A stretch of 64,000 bases of DNA, from the NCBI GenBank assembly GCA_024330965.1, contig JANDJL010000008.1, forward strand, positions 1 through 64,000, in the 5' to 3' direction. Source of the stretch: Nitrospira sp. (lineage in GTDB: Bacteria > Nitrospirota > Nitrospiria > Nitrospirales > Nitrospiraceae). Under the pieces are notes generated by a model. It was given only the letters and a program-made list of their open reading frames with translations, did no database searches and was not told the origin of the DNA. A program made the position numbers and the translations under genes. This document shows, in pieces, positions 55,437 through 63,122 of the stretch (within the stretch, counting starts at the first letter, position 1; every line of letters starts with the position of its first letter).

Positions 55437-55479
55437 ATGGGAATACACGCGAGGCGTCGCGTGTGGTGCCCTTCCATGG
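55437..55479. repeat. Inverted repeat upstream of the Fur-family gene
   Basis: The core is a perfect 8-bp inverted repeat, ACACGCGA/TCGCGTGT, with a four-base loop (55445-55464). Outer arms CATGG and CCATG (from 55437 and to 55479) pair around unequal internal loops. It is not followed by a T tract, so a terminator is unlikely. It may be an operator or a folded RNA of the tatD or zur leader. Confidence 0.5.
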
Positions 55480-55507
55480 GGAGAGGCGGAGTCTTATGGT
55501 TGCGTGC

Positions 55508-55536
55508 TTGACTTGTGACCAAAGAAACTGGTAAAT
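55508..55536 (+). promoter_or_regulatory. Possible promoter of the Fur-family gene
   Basis: TTGACT (55508-55513), five of six consensus, is followed after 17 bases by GTAAAT (55531-55536), a weak -10. The palindromic operator at 55534-55552 would cover the -10 edge and the start point, which suits autorepression. The predicted start, near 55543, leaves only about 14 bases of leader. Confidence 0.4.
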
Positions 55537-55552
55537 GCAAGTCATCTGCATT
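55534..55552. promoter_or_regulatory. Candidate Zur/Fur-type operator
   Basis: The 19-bp element AATGCAAGTCATCTGCATT has perfect outer arms AATGCA/TGCATT around seven bases. Read as a 9-1-9 dyad, it matches at seven of nine pairs. Its size and position over the predicted promoter are as expected for a Fur-superfamily operator. Binding by the adjacent regulator is inferred. Confidence 0.55.
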
Positions 55553-55556
55553 CCAG

Positions 55557-55982
55557 ATGCGTGTAATGCCAGACACGATCATTGAAAGGCTCAGAGCCGG
55601 CGGCAAGAAACTCACGAAGGCCCGGAAGGCCCTGCTCGAGATTCTCGTGCAGAGTGCACTCCCCATGACCGCTGCGGAGCTGCATGTTCGGTTACGCAAT
55701 GCCAAGAAACCGATGGATCTGGTGACGGTGTATCGCAATCTGGCGATGCTCCACCAACTTGGCCTCGTGACGGCTGTCGGCCTTCACGACGGGCAGATAC
55801 GCTATGAAGTGCGCCATGGTCGAGCGCATCATCACCACATTCAATGCCGGGGGTGCGGCAAAATCGTCGATTTGATGTTGTGTCCGATGAAGAAATTGAC
55901 CTCACTGATCGAGGCACAGACCAAGTTTGCCGTCGAGAGTCACACGCTCGAGTTTTTCGGATGGTGCCCCCAATGTCGCTAG
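55557..55982 (+). CDS. Fur-family metalloregulator, probable Zur
   Basis: The 141-residue protein has a winged-helix domain (IIERLRAGGKKLTKARKALL near residue 6, then DLVTVYRNLAMLHQLGLV near 60) and a C-terminal metal domain. That part has HGRAHHHHIQCRGCGKIVDL, which carries the His cluster and first CxxC, and WCPQC at the end as the second CxxC. These Cys4 zinc and His sites fit Fur/Zur/PerR. Zinc sensing is inferred from neighbours: COG0523 GTPases, ZIP and a Zur-type exported protein. The frame opens at GTG 55515, but the operator at 55534-55552 argues for ATG 55557 (or 55566). Autorepression is likely. Confidence 0.88.
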   Translation: MRVMPDTIIERLRAGGKKLTKARKALLEILVQSALPMTAAELHVRLRNAKKPMDLVTVYRNLAMLHQLGLVTAVGLHDGQIRYEVRHGRAHHHHIQCRGCGKIVDLMLCPMKKLTSLIEAQTKFAVESHTLEFFGWCPQCR

Positions 55983-56296
55983 AAAAAGCGTCGCCATCTT
56001 TGGGGCTTCGCTTGGCAGTAACGGCAGCCTACCTTCTGCTGGCCGTGACGTTCCAGCCGCTGCTCCTCGAACACACATTGGCCTCGCCGACCGATCTGCA
56101 CCACAGTGAAACCGACCTCTGCTCCTGGCTCGACCATGTGGCCGGTGTGTTCTTGCAAGCCGGTCCGGTGAGTCTGCCTCTGATGGCTCAGGTCGCTGTC
56201 ATCGAGTCATCTCTTTCTTCATCGATCCATCCTCCATCACGTCAGGTTGAACTGTCGCGGGGTCCTCCTTCTGCAAAGAGTTCCTTGCCGTTCTGA
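55973..56296 (+). CDS. Small exported/membrane protein with His/Cys cluster
   Basis: This 107-residue frame starts ten bases before the regulator's stop, which suggests translational coupling. It has one hydrophobic segment (LGLRLAVTAAYLLLAVTF, about 10-27), like a signal or anchor. The segment TDLHHSETDLCSWLDH follows near residue 40, with three His and a Cys that could bind metal. It resembles DUF2946-type small periplasmic proteins in layout, though I cannot confirm membership. Zinc binding or regulator-linked envelope sensing is an inference. A possible terminator follows at 56355-56380. Confidence 0.6.
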   Translation: MSLEKASPSLGLRLAVTAAYLLLAVTFQPLLLEHTLASPTDLHHSETDLCSWLDHVAGVFLQAGPVSLPLMAQVAVIESSLSSSIHPPSRQVELSRGPPSAKSSLPF

Positions 56297-56354
56297 TCGT
56301 TTTCGTGTTGTGCGCGAGGGAGCCGCCGCTTGTTTCGGTAGCAGGCGTGTGCCG

Positions 56355-56380
56355 GCGAGCCGACGGGCGCTCGTGTTTTT
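56355..56380 (+). terminator. Candidate rho-independent terminator after the regulator pair
   Basis: A 5-bp stem CGAGC/GCTCG (56356-56360 and 56369-56373) with an eight-base loop is followed by TGTTTTT. The stem is short but GC-rich, and the T tract is good. It would separate the zur unit from the downstream CobW unit or act as a partial attenuator. Confidence 0.45.
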
Positions 56381-56463
56381 GAGGACGACGGTCTTCTTCC
56401 GCTGCCGATTGGCTGTTGTGAAGGCGTGGTTGACCGTGCACTAGGAACGAAGGGGGACATGCG

Positions 56464-57462
56464 ATGGCTGCCGTAGGGCATGGACGGATCCCCGTGACGG
56501 TGCTCACGGGGTTCCTCGGTGCAGGGAAGACGACGTTGCTCAATCGTATTCTCACGATGAAACATGGCAAGCGCATTGCCGTGATCGTCAATGAATTCGG
56601 CGAAGTGGGGATCGACCATCAGCTCGTCGTCGGTGCTGAAGAAGAGATTTTCGAGATGAATAATGGGTGCCTGTGCTGCACCGTGCGAGGTGACCTGATC
56701 CGTATCATTGGCAACCTTCTGAAACGGAAAGATCGATTCGACTATCTGTTGATCGAAACCACGGGTCTCGCCGATCCGGCTCCTGTTGTACAGACGTTCT
56801 TCATCGATGACGAGTTGAAGCGGCAATTGCTGCTCGATGGCATTGTGACCGTCGTCGATTCCAAGCATATCTGGGATCATTTAGACACCACACCCGAAGC
56901 GAAGGAACAAATCGCGTTTGCGGATGTGATCGTCCTCAACAAGACCGATCTCGTTCCGTTCGTTGATGTTGACAAGCTTGAGTCGAGAATACGGGCCATC
57001 AACGTAATGGCTACGATCTATAAGACACAACAGGCTCAGGTCGAGATCAGTCGGCTGTTGAACATCGGCGCCTTCGATCTGAGCCGCAAGTTGGAGGTCG
57101 ACCCGAACTTTCTTGGTGAAGACGCGCATCAGCATGATCCCAGCGTCTTCTCCGTTGCTCTCATCGAGGAAGGTGCGGTTGACGAAGACAAAATTAATGT
57201 TTGGTTCAGAGAAGTGCTCACGACGATGGGAACGAAGATGTATCGAATGAAGGGCATTCTGAATGTCCAGGGTCTCGACCACCGATATGTCTTTCAAGGA
57301 GTTCATATGCTGCTGAACGGACGGGCTGATCGTCCATGGGGAGCCGCAGAGCCGAGACGGAATCAGTTGGTGTTCATTGGCAAGGATCTCGATCGTCGGC
57401 TGTTGGTGGAGGGATTTCGGGCATGTCTCGTCTCGCAAAACGAGCGTCCTCTGTCACGATGA
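56464..57462 (+). CDS. COG0523/CobW-family GTPase (putative zinc metallochaperone)
   Basis: The 332-residue G3E GTPase has Walker A in [17 protein letters not shown] near residue 15 and [12 protein letters not shown] near 44. It has the metal-binding CxCC motif in [13 protein letters not shown] near 65, [11 protein letters not shown] near 98 and NKTDLV near 158. A CobW_C domain starts near 235 and is preceded by a His-bearing EDAHQHDPS segment. Zur-linked COG0523 proteins are thought to deliver zinc to client enzymes under shortage (ZNG1/YeiR-like). The ATG at 56464 is preceded by AAGGGGG. Its stop overlaps the WD40 gene start (ATGA). Confidence 0.92.
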   Translation: MAAVGHGRIPVTVLTGFLGAGKTTLLNRILTMKHGKRIAVIVNEFGEVGIDHQLVVGAEEEIFEMNNGCLCCTVRGDLIRIIGNLLKRKDRFDYLLIETTGLADPAPVVQTFFIDDELKRQLLLDGIVTVVDSKHIWDHLDTTPEAKEQIAFADVIVLNKTDLVPFVDVDKLESRIRAINVMATIYKTQQAQVEISRLLNIGAFDLSRKLEVDPNFLGEDAHQHDPSVFSVALIEEGAVDEDKINVWFREVLTTMGTKMYRMKGILNVQGLDHRYVFQGVHMLLNGRADRPWGAAEPRRNQLVFIGKDLDRRLLVEGFRACLVSQNERPLSR

Positions 57463-58499
57463 GCCAGATCGGTCATGTGGCGGTCAACGACTATGTCCAT
57501 CGAGTCGCCTGTATGCCGGAAGGGGCATGGGTCGCCGCCTGTTCCGCGTCCGGCCAAGTCGTCGTTTGGGATGCTGCCTCTCTCAGTGTCGTCCGTGAAC
57601 TGAATGGGCATCGGTCGGCGGCTCTCACAATGGGTTGGCATCCGAAGAGGCCAGAGTTAGCCACGGGCGGACAGGATGGTGTCGTCCGAATCTGGGAGGT
57701 TCCCAGTGGGCAAGAGCGAGCGGTGCTTCCGGTGGGTGGTCAAGGCGCGTGGGTGGAACATCTCGCCTGGTCGCGCGATGGCTGGTTTCTGGCCGCAGCG
57801 GCGGGGAAGACGCTCCGGATATGGAAGAGCGAGAGAGAGGGATCGCTAGAACTTGCGGGAGAGGTCTTTTCTCAGACGACGATTTCAGATCTGGCATGGA
57901 TGCCGAAAGGAGAAGCTGTGATTGCCTCGGCCTATGGAGGGGCTTGGCTCTGGCAGATCGGCCACGAGCGACCGCGTCGTACCTTCCCGTACACGGGAGC
58001 GGTACTTGCGATCGCAGTCAGTCCCTCCGGTGAATATCTGGCCTCTGGCAATTTGGACGGGTCGGTGCATCTCTTCCGCACGGACGATGATCGGCAGTGG
58101 CACATGTCCGGCTATCCAGTCAAAGTGAGCCATGTCCGCTTCGACCAGAGCGGTTTACATCTGTTCACGGCGGCGGGCAGTGATCTGGTGTCCTGGAACA
58201 TGAACAGGTTCGAAGGAACCGGCGGTCGCCTGTTCATAGGACATGAGGGATGGATTCAGGACCTGACCTGTCATCCAACCCGATCGCTGGTTGCGACGGT
58301 GGGAGAAGAGGGGCGGCTCTGTGTGTGGGAGCCTCGCGCGACCACGCCGCTGTTCAGCATAGAGGTGGGCAGGGGCAACGCACTGTCCTGTGTCACCTGG
58401 AGTCATGATGGTCAGTGGTTAATCACTGGTGCCGCTGACGGCGTCGTGCAAGTCTTCTCGGTTCATGACGGTGACAATCGAGCCCGTGTGGTCCGATGA
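57459..58499 (+). CDS. WD40-repeat beta-propeller protein
   Basis: The 346-residue protein consists almost wholly of WD40 repeats, about seven, enough for one propeller. Examples are [20 protein letters not shown] ending VWD, then [17 protein letters not shown] ending RIWE, and [19 protein letters not shown] near the end. No signal peptide is visible, so it is probably cytoplasmic. Propellers mostly act as scaffolds. Its tight coupling by ATGA overlap to one CobW GTPase and proximity to another suggest it binds these GTPases or their client. That is an inference; no enzymatic motif is present. Confidence 0.9.
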   Translation: MSQIGHVAVNDYVHRVACMPEGAWVAACSASGQVVVWDAASLSVVRELNGHRSAALTMGWHPKRPELATGGQDGVVRIWEVPSGQERAVLPVGGQGAWVEHLAWSRDGWFLAAAAGKTLRIWKSEREGSLELAGEVFSQTTISDLAWMPKGEAVIASAYGGAWLWQIGHERPRRTFPYTGAVLAIAVSPSGEYLASGNLDGSVHLFRTDDDRQWHMSGYPVKVSHVRFDQSGLHLFTAAGSDLVSWNMNRFEGTGGRLFIGHEGWIQDLTCHPTRSLVATVGEEGRLCVWEPRATTPLFSIEVGRGNALSCVTWSHDGQWLITGAADGVVQVFSVHDGDNRARVVR

Positions 58500-58655
58500 C
58501 CGTTCACGAGCGAGGCTTGCAGGGGCCGTTGAAACATGTGCAGGAGCGGTTCATGGGATGAGTGGGCCACGGCACTGGAGGATCAAGATCATGACAAGAT
58601 GAGCGAACGTTGCCCGACGGTTGTCACGCAGGTGCGAACAAGGAGGAAAACGGGC

Positions 58656-59669
58656 ATGACGGATATCGACCTTACGACCCGCAGCAGAGTGGTACCGATC
58701 TATGTGATCGCGGGATTTTTGGGCAGCGGAAAAACCGCGTTGCTCAAGCGGATTCTGGCTCATCAATTGGATCGGGATATCAGGCCGGCGGTGTTGATGA
58801 ACGAGTTTGGGGAAGTCGATGTCGATGGGACGCTGCTCTCTGAGCATCCACGCTCCCACGATGTGGAACTGCAGTCGCTGCTGAGCGGCTGTATCTGCTG
58901 CGACCTTTCGGAGGAATTCGTCGGCAAGGTCAGGCATCTACTCAAGGAGTCACAAGGTGGGCCGCTGTTCATCGAGACGACCGGCCTCGCCGACACCGGG
59001 CAGGTGGTCCAAAGTGTTGAGCAAGCGTTGGTGGACCATCAGGACCAAGGCAGGCTGGCCTCGGTGATCGTGGTGGTGGATGCCCCACGGTTTCTGACGC
59101 TTGGTTCCTACTGGTCTCAAGCGGAGGATCATCTAAAGCAAGCCGATACTGTGGTGCTCAACAAGCTCGATCTGATTGACGAGCGACAGGCCGCTCAGGT
59201 CGAGCGACGGGTCAGATCAATCAATCCGATTGCTCGCCTTGCGCGGGCGGTCGGGGCTGATGTGCCGGTTGACTGGTTGCTCGCGGGACCGAGGAACAAG
59301 CCGCGGTCGGCCTCCCAGGGGACAACCACAAGGGATTCAACCGCTGGCTACCGAAGCGGGAGTTTCAAGATTCTCCGGCCGATTGACTTGAATCGGTTTG
59401 AACGGTGGCTCAAGCGGTATCAACGGTCGGTGGTGCGGCTGAAGGGATATGTGAAAGTCAACGGGTGTCCAGGGTTGCAAGAAGTGCAATGGACCTTGGG
59501 CCGTCTTTCTGTGACACCGTATCGCGGTGTGAATCAGTCGTACGCGACGATCGTCGTGATCGGACGGCGTGTGCCGTGGGAGCAATTTCTGGATGGATTG
59601 GAGGACTGTCTGGTGAAACCAGCTAGGCAGACCAAACGATGGAGCAAAACACGAAAGAGGAAACCATGA
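58656..59669 (+). CDS. Second COG0523/CobW-family GTPase
   Basis: The 337-residue G3E GTPase differs from its neighbour at 56464 but has all motifs: VIAGFLGSGKTALLKRIL near residue 15, NEFGEVDVDGTLL near 45, the CxCC in LSGCICCDLSEEF near 72, ETTGLADTGQV and NKLDLID near 170. The C-terminal CobW domain (LKGYVKVNGCPGLQEVQWT) is followed by a basic tail. ATG 58656 follows AGGAGG (58641-58646) with nine-base spacing; the open frame extends 40 residues upstream without support. It overlaps the DUF3386 gene (ATGA). Two COG0523 genes in one locus suggest two different clients. Confidence 0.9.
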   Translation: MTDIDLTTRSRVVPIYVIAGFLGSGKTALLKRILAHQLDRDIRPAVLMNEFGEVDVDGTLLSEHPRSHDVELQSLLSGCICCDLSEEFVGKVRHLLKESQGGPLFIETTGLADTGQVVQSVEQALVDHQDQGRLASVIVVVDAPRFLTLGSYWSQAEDHLKQADTVVLNKLDLIDERQAAQVERRVRSINPIARLARAVGADVPVDWLLAGPRNKPRSASQGTTTRDSTAGYRSGSFKILRPIDLNRFERWLKRYQRSVVRLKGYVKVNGCPGLQEVQWTLGRLSVTPYRGVNQSYATIVVIGRRVPWEQFLDGLEDCLVKPARQTKRWSKTRKRKP

Positions 59670-60376
59670 TGAAGCACGATGTAGCCATGGAGGCGGAGGC
59701 GGCGAGGCCATCTTCTCCACTTGATCATCCGGAAGCAAGGGCGCTCGTGCGTGATGCGCACGAGCACATGTATCACTGGCCCAAGGAGTTTCGCGGCTAT
59801 GAGGCGGTTCTGACTGTAAACGAAGAAGGACAGGTGTGGACTGGCAGAGTCCGGCTTGTGCCGCGAAAAGAGACGAACGTTGAATTGCCTGGTGCCAGCG
59901 ACTCCCTTCGAGAATGGGTGCGTGAAAGGCTTTGGACACAAGGAATGCATCTGGCCTGGAACCAGTTCGAACAGGGAGACGGCAAGTATGTCATCTCTTT
60001 TGCACCGGATGACGATGCCTACCAGCTTCATCCGCGCGGACGAAAGGTTCTGTTGACCGGTGGACGACTCGAATCCTGGTACCGCATCAAGGATCACTGT
60101 TACCGGCAGATTGGCCGACTCACCCCCATGACCGAGCGGCGGGTCAACTCGATCGAACGGTATGGCATGACGCCAGATGGAAAGCTCTACGCGAGTTACT
60201 ATGTGATGACCTATTTCACGTTAGATGGGGCCTCTGTCATCGGTATGGAAAGTTATGTCAATGACTATTGCGACGTGCAAGGTCTCTGGCTGCCCCTCCG
60301 CCGCGCGGTTTCGTTCGGCCACCAAGGAACAGTGATGACGAGAGTCATCGACTGTTCCGAACACCAGATCTTATGA
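59666..60376 (+). CDS. DUF3386-family protein
   Basis: The 236-residue soluble protein resembles the DUF3386 family known mainly from cyanobacteria. HPEARALVRDAHEHMYHWPK near residue 30 and FRGYEAVLTVNEEGQVWTG next are characteristic. The C-terminal part contains QIGRLTPMTERRVNSIERYG and PLRRAVSFGHQG. Function is unknown. The start at 59666 lies in ATGA overlap with the CobW gene and five bases after AAGAGG, so translation is coupled. Its presence in the locus links it to zinc limitation, and its phyletic pattern hints at transfer between cyanobacteria and this lineage. Both are inferences. Confidence 0.72.
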   Translation: MMKHDVAMEAEAARPSSPLDHPEARALVRDAHEHMYHWPKEFRGYEAVLTVNEEGQVWTGRVRLVPRKETNVELPGASDSLREWVRERLWTQGMHLAWNQFEQGDGKYVISFAPDDDAYQLHPRGRKVLLTGGRLESWYRIKDHCYRQIGRLTPMTERRVNSIERYGMTPDGKLYASYYVMTYFTLDGASVIGMESYVNDYCDVQGLWLPLRRAVSFGHQGTVMTRVIDCSEHQIL

Positions 60377-60806
60377 CTGCAGTCTCCCTTCTGTTCGAGA
60401 TCAGGACTGGCGATCCTGGTGTTGCGTTCGGGATCGAGCACACAATGACTCATTCTTCACCATTGAACTGAGGCCCTTCCGAAAGGCTCTCTTGCCATCC
60501 GTACTGCCTCGGTCCGGTGTGCACGCTCAAGAAGCCACTTCTCCTCACTAACTCAGCGAGGCGATCGGATGGGGCATGGTTGAAGGGACATGGCTCTGCG
60601 ACCTACAGCTTGGCCGATCAATGGACTGTCGGAGACCGCTGATTGGTGCAGGGGCACCGTTTATAAAAAAGTACTCGTTGATGCCGACAAGCGCTCACTA
60701 TGCTCGCGTGCACGATGACGTTCATGGTGGACGTCGTGCAGAGAAGCCTGGTCGCTGCGTAAATCGTGAGCAGCGACCGTGAACCCATCATCAAGGAGGT
60801 GTTGTT
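60377..60806 (+). other. Intergenic leader region of the VPLPA-CTERM gene
   Basis: The 430 bases between the DUF3386 gene and the exported-protein gene hold no supported coding frame. TATAAA (60662-60667) could be a -10 box but lacks a -35 at the right distance. Two successive inverted repeats lie just upstream of the next gene (see 60709-60778). An 11-bp dyad AATGACTCATT at 60444-60454 recalls the arms of the upstream operator but is short. Confidence 0.5.
60709..60778 (+). promoter_or_regulatory. Tandem hairpins in the leader of the exported-protein gene
   Basis: The first hairpin pairs TGCACGA (60709-60715) with TCGTGCA (60734-60740), extended by ACGT/ACGT next to the loop. The second pairs GGTCGCTGC (60750-60758) with GCAGCGACC (60770-60778), nine perfect pairs with an 11-base loop. 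The second ends 28 bases before the ATG, just upstream of the AAGGAGG ribosome site. They suggest control of translation, an attenuator or an mRNA stabiliser. Confidence 0.55.
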
Positions 60807-61670
60807 ATGTGGGGTCAGTTAAAGGGAGGGCACGCGAAGCAGGTCACACGAAGCCTCGCTCTTGTGGCGCTTGGCCTTGTCTTGGCCGGTGGTGTTGAGT
60901 CTCAGGCAGTGGAGTACTACGTGGGCATTGATGGACGGGAGATCATTCCGACGGGAACCTATGCCGGCTTGCCCAATCCCAACTATGGGCGGGTGACCTT
61001 TTTGTTTGCCCACATGAATGAAACGGATCCGACAAGAAATCACTACCATGGGATTGGGGCCTATAGTTACAGTGGTCCGGCCGAGGCACCCTGGGTCAAT
61101 CCCACGAATGCCAACAACCGCATTCCTGAAACCTACACCAGGCAGGAGCCGTTGCCCCTGTTTCCTGGTGAAGGGGTCCATGCGGGACTCTGGGTTAGCC
61201 GACCGGTTCCAGAATTAGAGTATAGCTTCTTGCAATGGGCACCAATTGATCAGATCAGTGGAGCAGAGCCCGGATCCCCGGAACATTATTTGTTTCATAG
61301 TTCTGGTGGTCGGTGGACCAGGTCTTTGGCCGGCACGAGGTTAGCCCTTCAGGTGGTGGGATTGACGCCTGGTCTTCGCGTCATGGATGAAACAGGCACG
61401 ACGATCTTCACCGGACCAGGACAGACCTACGTGCTGGGAGAGGGCGATCGCTTCTCGTTCTTTCCAACGTTGTACACCGTGGCGGTCGGAGAATCTCGGT
61501 ATACGGCGTCGTTCCGGTTGATCGATCTCAATGGCGTGGCAGGCGAGAGTGGCATTTTTCACTTTGATGTTCGTCCTGTGCCATTGCCGGCTGCGGTCTG
61601 GCTCATGCTTTCAGGTCTTGCCTCGGTCTCGCTGCTGGCTCGTCAACGACCGTCCAATTCCCAAGGTTAA
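60807..61670 (+). CDS. VPLPA-CTERM exported protein, all3515-like (Zur-linked)
   Basis: The 287-residue protein has a signal peptide (SLALVALGLVLAGGVESQ, about 16-33) and ends in VPLPAAVWLMLSGLASVSLL followed by Arg residues. This is a VPLPA/PEP-CTERM sorting signal processed by exosortase. The mature part begins VEYYVGIDGREIIPTGTYAG and contains LFAHMNETDPTRNHYHGIGA with a HYH group that may bind metal. It resembles the cyanobacterial all3515 family of Zur-repressed PEP-CTERM proteins, from memory. AAGGAGG precedes the ATG. A strong hairpin follows the stop. A surface zinc-scavenging role is inferred. No exosortase gene lies in the window. Confidence 0.78.
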   Translation: MWGQLKGGHAKQVTRSLALVALGLVLAGGVESQAVEYYVGIDGREIIPTGTYAGLPNPNYGRVTFLFAHMNETDPTRNHYHGIGAYSYSGPAEAPWVNPTNANNRIPETYTRQEPLPLFPGEGVHAGLWVSRPVPELEYSFLQWAPIDQISGAEPGSPEHYLFHSSGGRWTRSLAGTRLALQVVGLTPGLRVMDETGTTIFTGPGQTYVLGEGDRFSFFPTLYTVAVGESRYTASFRLIDLNGVAGESGIFHFDVRPVPLPAAVWLMLSGLASVSLLARQRPSNSQG

Positions 61671-61687
61671 GGGATGGTCTACGGATG

Positions 61688-61727
61688 GCTGATGGGCACT
61701 GTCTCTTACGCAGTGCCCATCGGCTTC
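61688..61727 (+). terminator. Rho-independent-type terminator after the exported-protein gene
   Basis: GATGGGCACTG (61691-61701) pairs perfectly with CAGTGCCCATC (61711-61721) around a nine-base loop. Three more pairs, one of them G-T, extend the stem to 61688-61724. The stretch after it (TTCTTCT) is only moderately T-rich. It is the strongest hairpin in the window. Confidence 0.7.
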
Positions 61728-61800
61728 TTCTACACCACGGTCGTTCCTCTAGGGCCATACGAGATGTCGTGATGGTCCGGTTAAGGTTAAATGGATCGTC

Positions 61801-62607
61801 GTGAGCCTGCCGTCCGATTCATCCTGGGGGTTTGCCTTCCTGATGGGGCTGCTCGGAAGCCTGGGAGCTCTCCTTCCCACGGCGCTTGTCCTGCTTCTAT
61901 CCGACCGATGGCGTCATTGGCTGCTGCCCTATCTGTTGAGCTACGCGACCGGGGCCATGTTGGCGACGCCGATATTGGGATTGATCCCAGAATCACTCGA
62001 ACAGATCACGATCTCGGAAGCCGGTCTCTCACTGTTGGGAGGGCTTGTCCTCTTTTTTGTGTTGGAGTGGTCGGTGCTCTGGCGCCATGCTCACGACGAC
62101 ATGAACGAGCCGGAGACCGGTTCCCATTGGGCAGGGGCCGGCCGTCACCGTCGAACAGCCAACACGACAGCCACGTTGATCTTGATCGGTGATGCAGTGC
62201 ACAACCTGTCAGATGGGGTGGCGATCGGGGCAGCGAGCGTAGCTGAGCCGGCCCTGGGCTTTGTCACGACCTTGGCGGTCATTGGTCATGAGATGCCGCA
62301 GGAATTAAGCGATTTTACGATCTTGCTCGCCTGTGGGTTCTCGTGGCGTCAGGCCTTGGTATGGAACAGTGTTTCGGCCCTTGGCACGTTGCTGGGCGTT
62401 CTCATGGCCTATGGAGGATTGGCCTATGCTCAGACGATCGTGCCTTATGCGCTGTGTGTGGCGGCAGCGAGTTTTTTATACGTGGGGCTTGCCGATCTCG
62501 TGCCGAAGTTACATGGGCAAATGGGAGCGGCCAAAGGGGTCTGGCAGTTTGCAATGCTTATAGCTGGCATGGTCACCATCGCGCTGTTGACCATGCTACC
62601 CCATTGA
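61801..62607 (+). CDS. ZIP-family metal transporter
   Basis: This 268-residue membrane protein imports zinc or a related divalent metal. About eight helices are seen. Two family motifs give the metal site: HNLSDGVAIGAAS near residue 138 (helix IV) and HEMPQELSDF near 164 (helix V). A cytoplasmic His-bearing loop follows helix III (WRHAHDDMNEPETGSHW). The GTG start has no strong ribosome site. It lies 130 bases after the exported-protein gene and beyond its terminator, so it may have its own promoter, which I did not find. Zinc specificity is inferred from motif and context. Confidence 0.92.
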   Translation: MSLPSDSSWGFAFLMGLLGSLGALLPTALVLLLSDRWRHWLLPYLLSYATGAMLATPILGLIPESLEQITISEAGLSLLGGLVLFFVLEWSVLWRHAHDDMNEPETGSHWAGAGRHRRTANTTATLILIGDAVHNLSDGVAIGAASVAEPALGFVTTLAVIGHEMPQELSDFTILLACGFSWRQALVWNSVSALGTLLGVLMAYGGLAYAQTIVPYALCVAAASFLYVGLADLVPKLHGQMGAAKGVWQFAMLIAGMVTIALLTMLPH

Positions 62608-62936
62608 TGAGTGTGGGGCGAGCCGACCGTGAATCCTATCTGGTGGTTCGCCTTACCAGCGCATGGCCGGACAACATTCGAAAAGCCACAAACGTCACGT
62701 CCCTTTCTTCAGAAGGACATCTCAAGATCGTCTTCCTCGGCGGCACAGAGCAGGAGGTGGCCTTTTGCGAACGTCCTTATCAAGGTCACCACGCCACTCT
62801 TGCTTTCTCCGCCTGTTATGACCGACGCGCGCCAGTTCGTGACGATGGGCGTCTGGAGAAGCTTTGTCCGTGTGCTGCTCATTATCCTCCACATGGAATT
62901 TCATCTGCCGGTGCTGCCGCGCGCGTTCTTTCATGA
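62607..62936 (+). CDS. Doubtful small frame coupled to the ZIP gene
   Basis: The 109-residue frame starts in TGATG overlap with the ZIP stop. It reads MSVGRADRESYLVVRLTSAW and later HLKIVFLGGTEQEVAFCERP, then becomes Cys/Ala/Pro-rich. No family was recognised and there is no membrane segment. Another frame on the same stretch (62611-62946) and one on the minus strand are about as long. It may be a real small coupled gene or non-coding spacer. Confidence 0.25.
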   Translation: MSVGRADRESYLVVRLTSAWPDNIRKATNVTSLSSEGHLKIVFLGGTEQEVAFCERPYQGHHATLAFSACYDRRAPVRDDGRLEKLCPCAAHYPPHGISSAGAAARVLS

Positions 62937-63122
62937 TGGATGCTAATTCAGTCTCCCATCGAGGGTTCTTATTAATGCGCATTAATGCTTGGATGAACGG
63001 ACCGCAGAGTTTCGTCGGAATCCGGCCAAGACAGTCCGAAGCGGATTACTTGCCTTTTAGGTGTCGAGAAGTTATAGACACACATGCCGTCTTCGTTCAT
63101 GTGCGTGGAGAGGACTATCGCT
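62937..63122. other. Short gap with a 16-bp palindrome
   Basis: No supported gene lies here. ATTAATGCGCATTAAT (62971-62986) is a perfect 16-bp palindrome, AT-rich at its ends in otherwise GC-rich DNA. It lies about 140 bases before the nucleotidyltransferase gene and may be an operator for that pair. Its AATGC/GCATT core resembles the arms of the operator at 55534. Confidence 0.5.

Noticed and set aside
60643-60667. Promoter for the VPLPA-CTERM gene (TTGGTG and TATAAA)
   Set aside because: The boxes are only 13 bases apart, too close for a sigma70 promoter; no better -35 fits.
60576-60782. 68-residue frame in the leader of the VPLPA-CTERM gene
   Set aside because: It covers both hairpins, has no ribosome site and no protein-like pattern.
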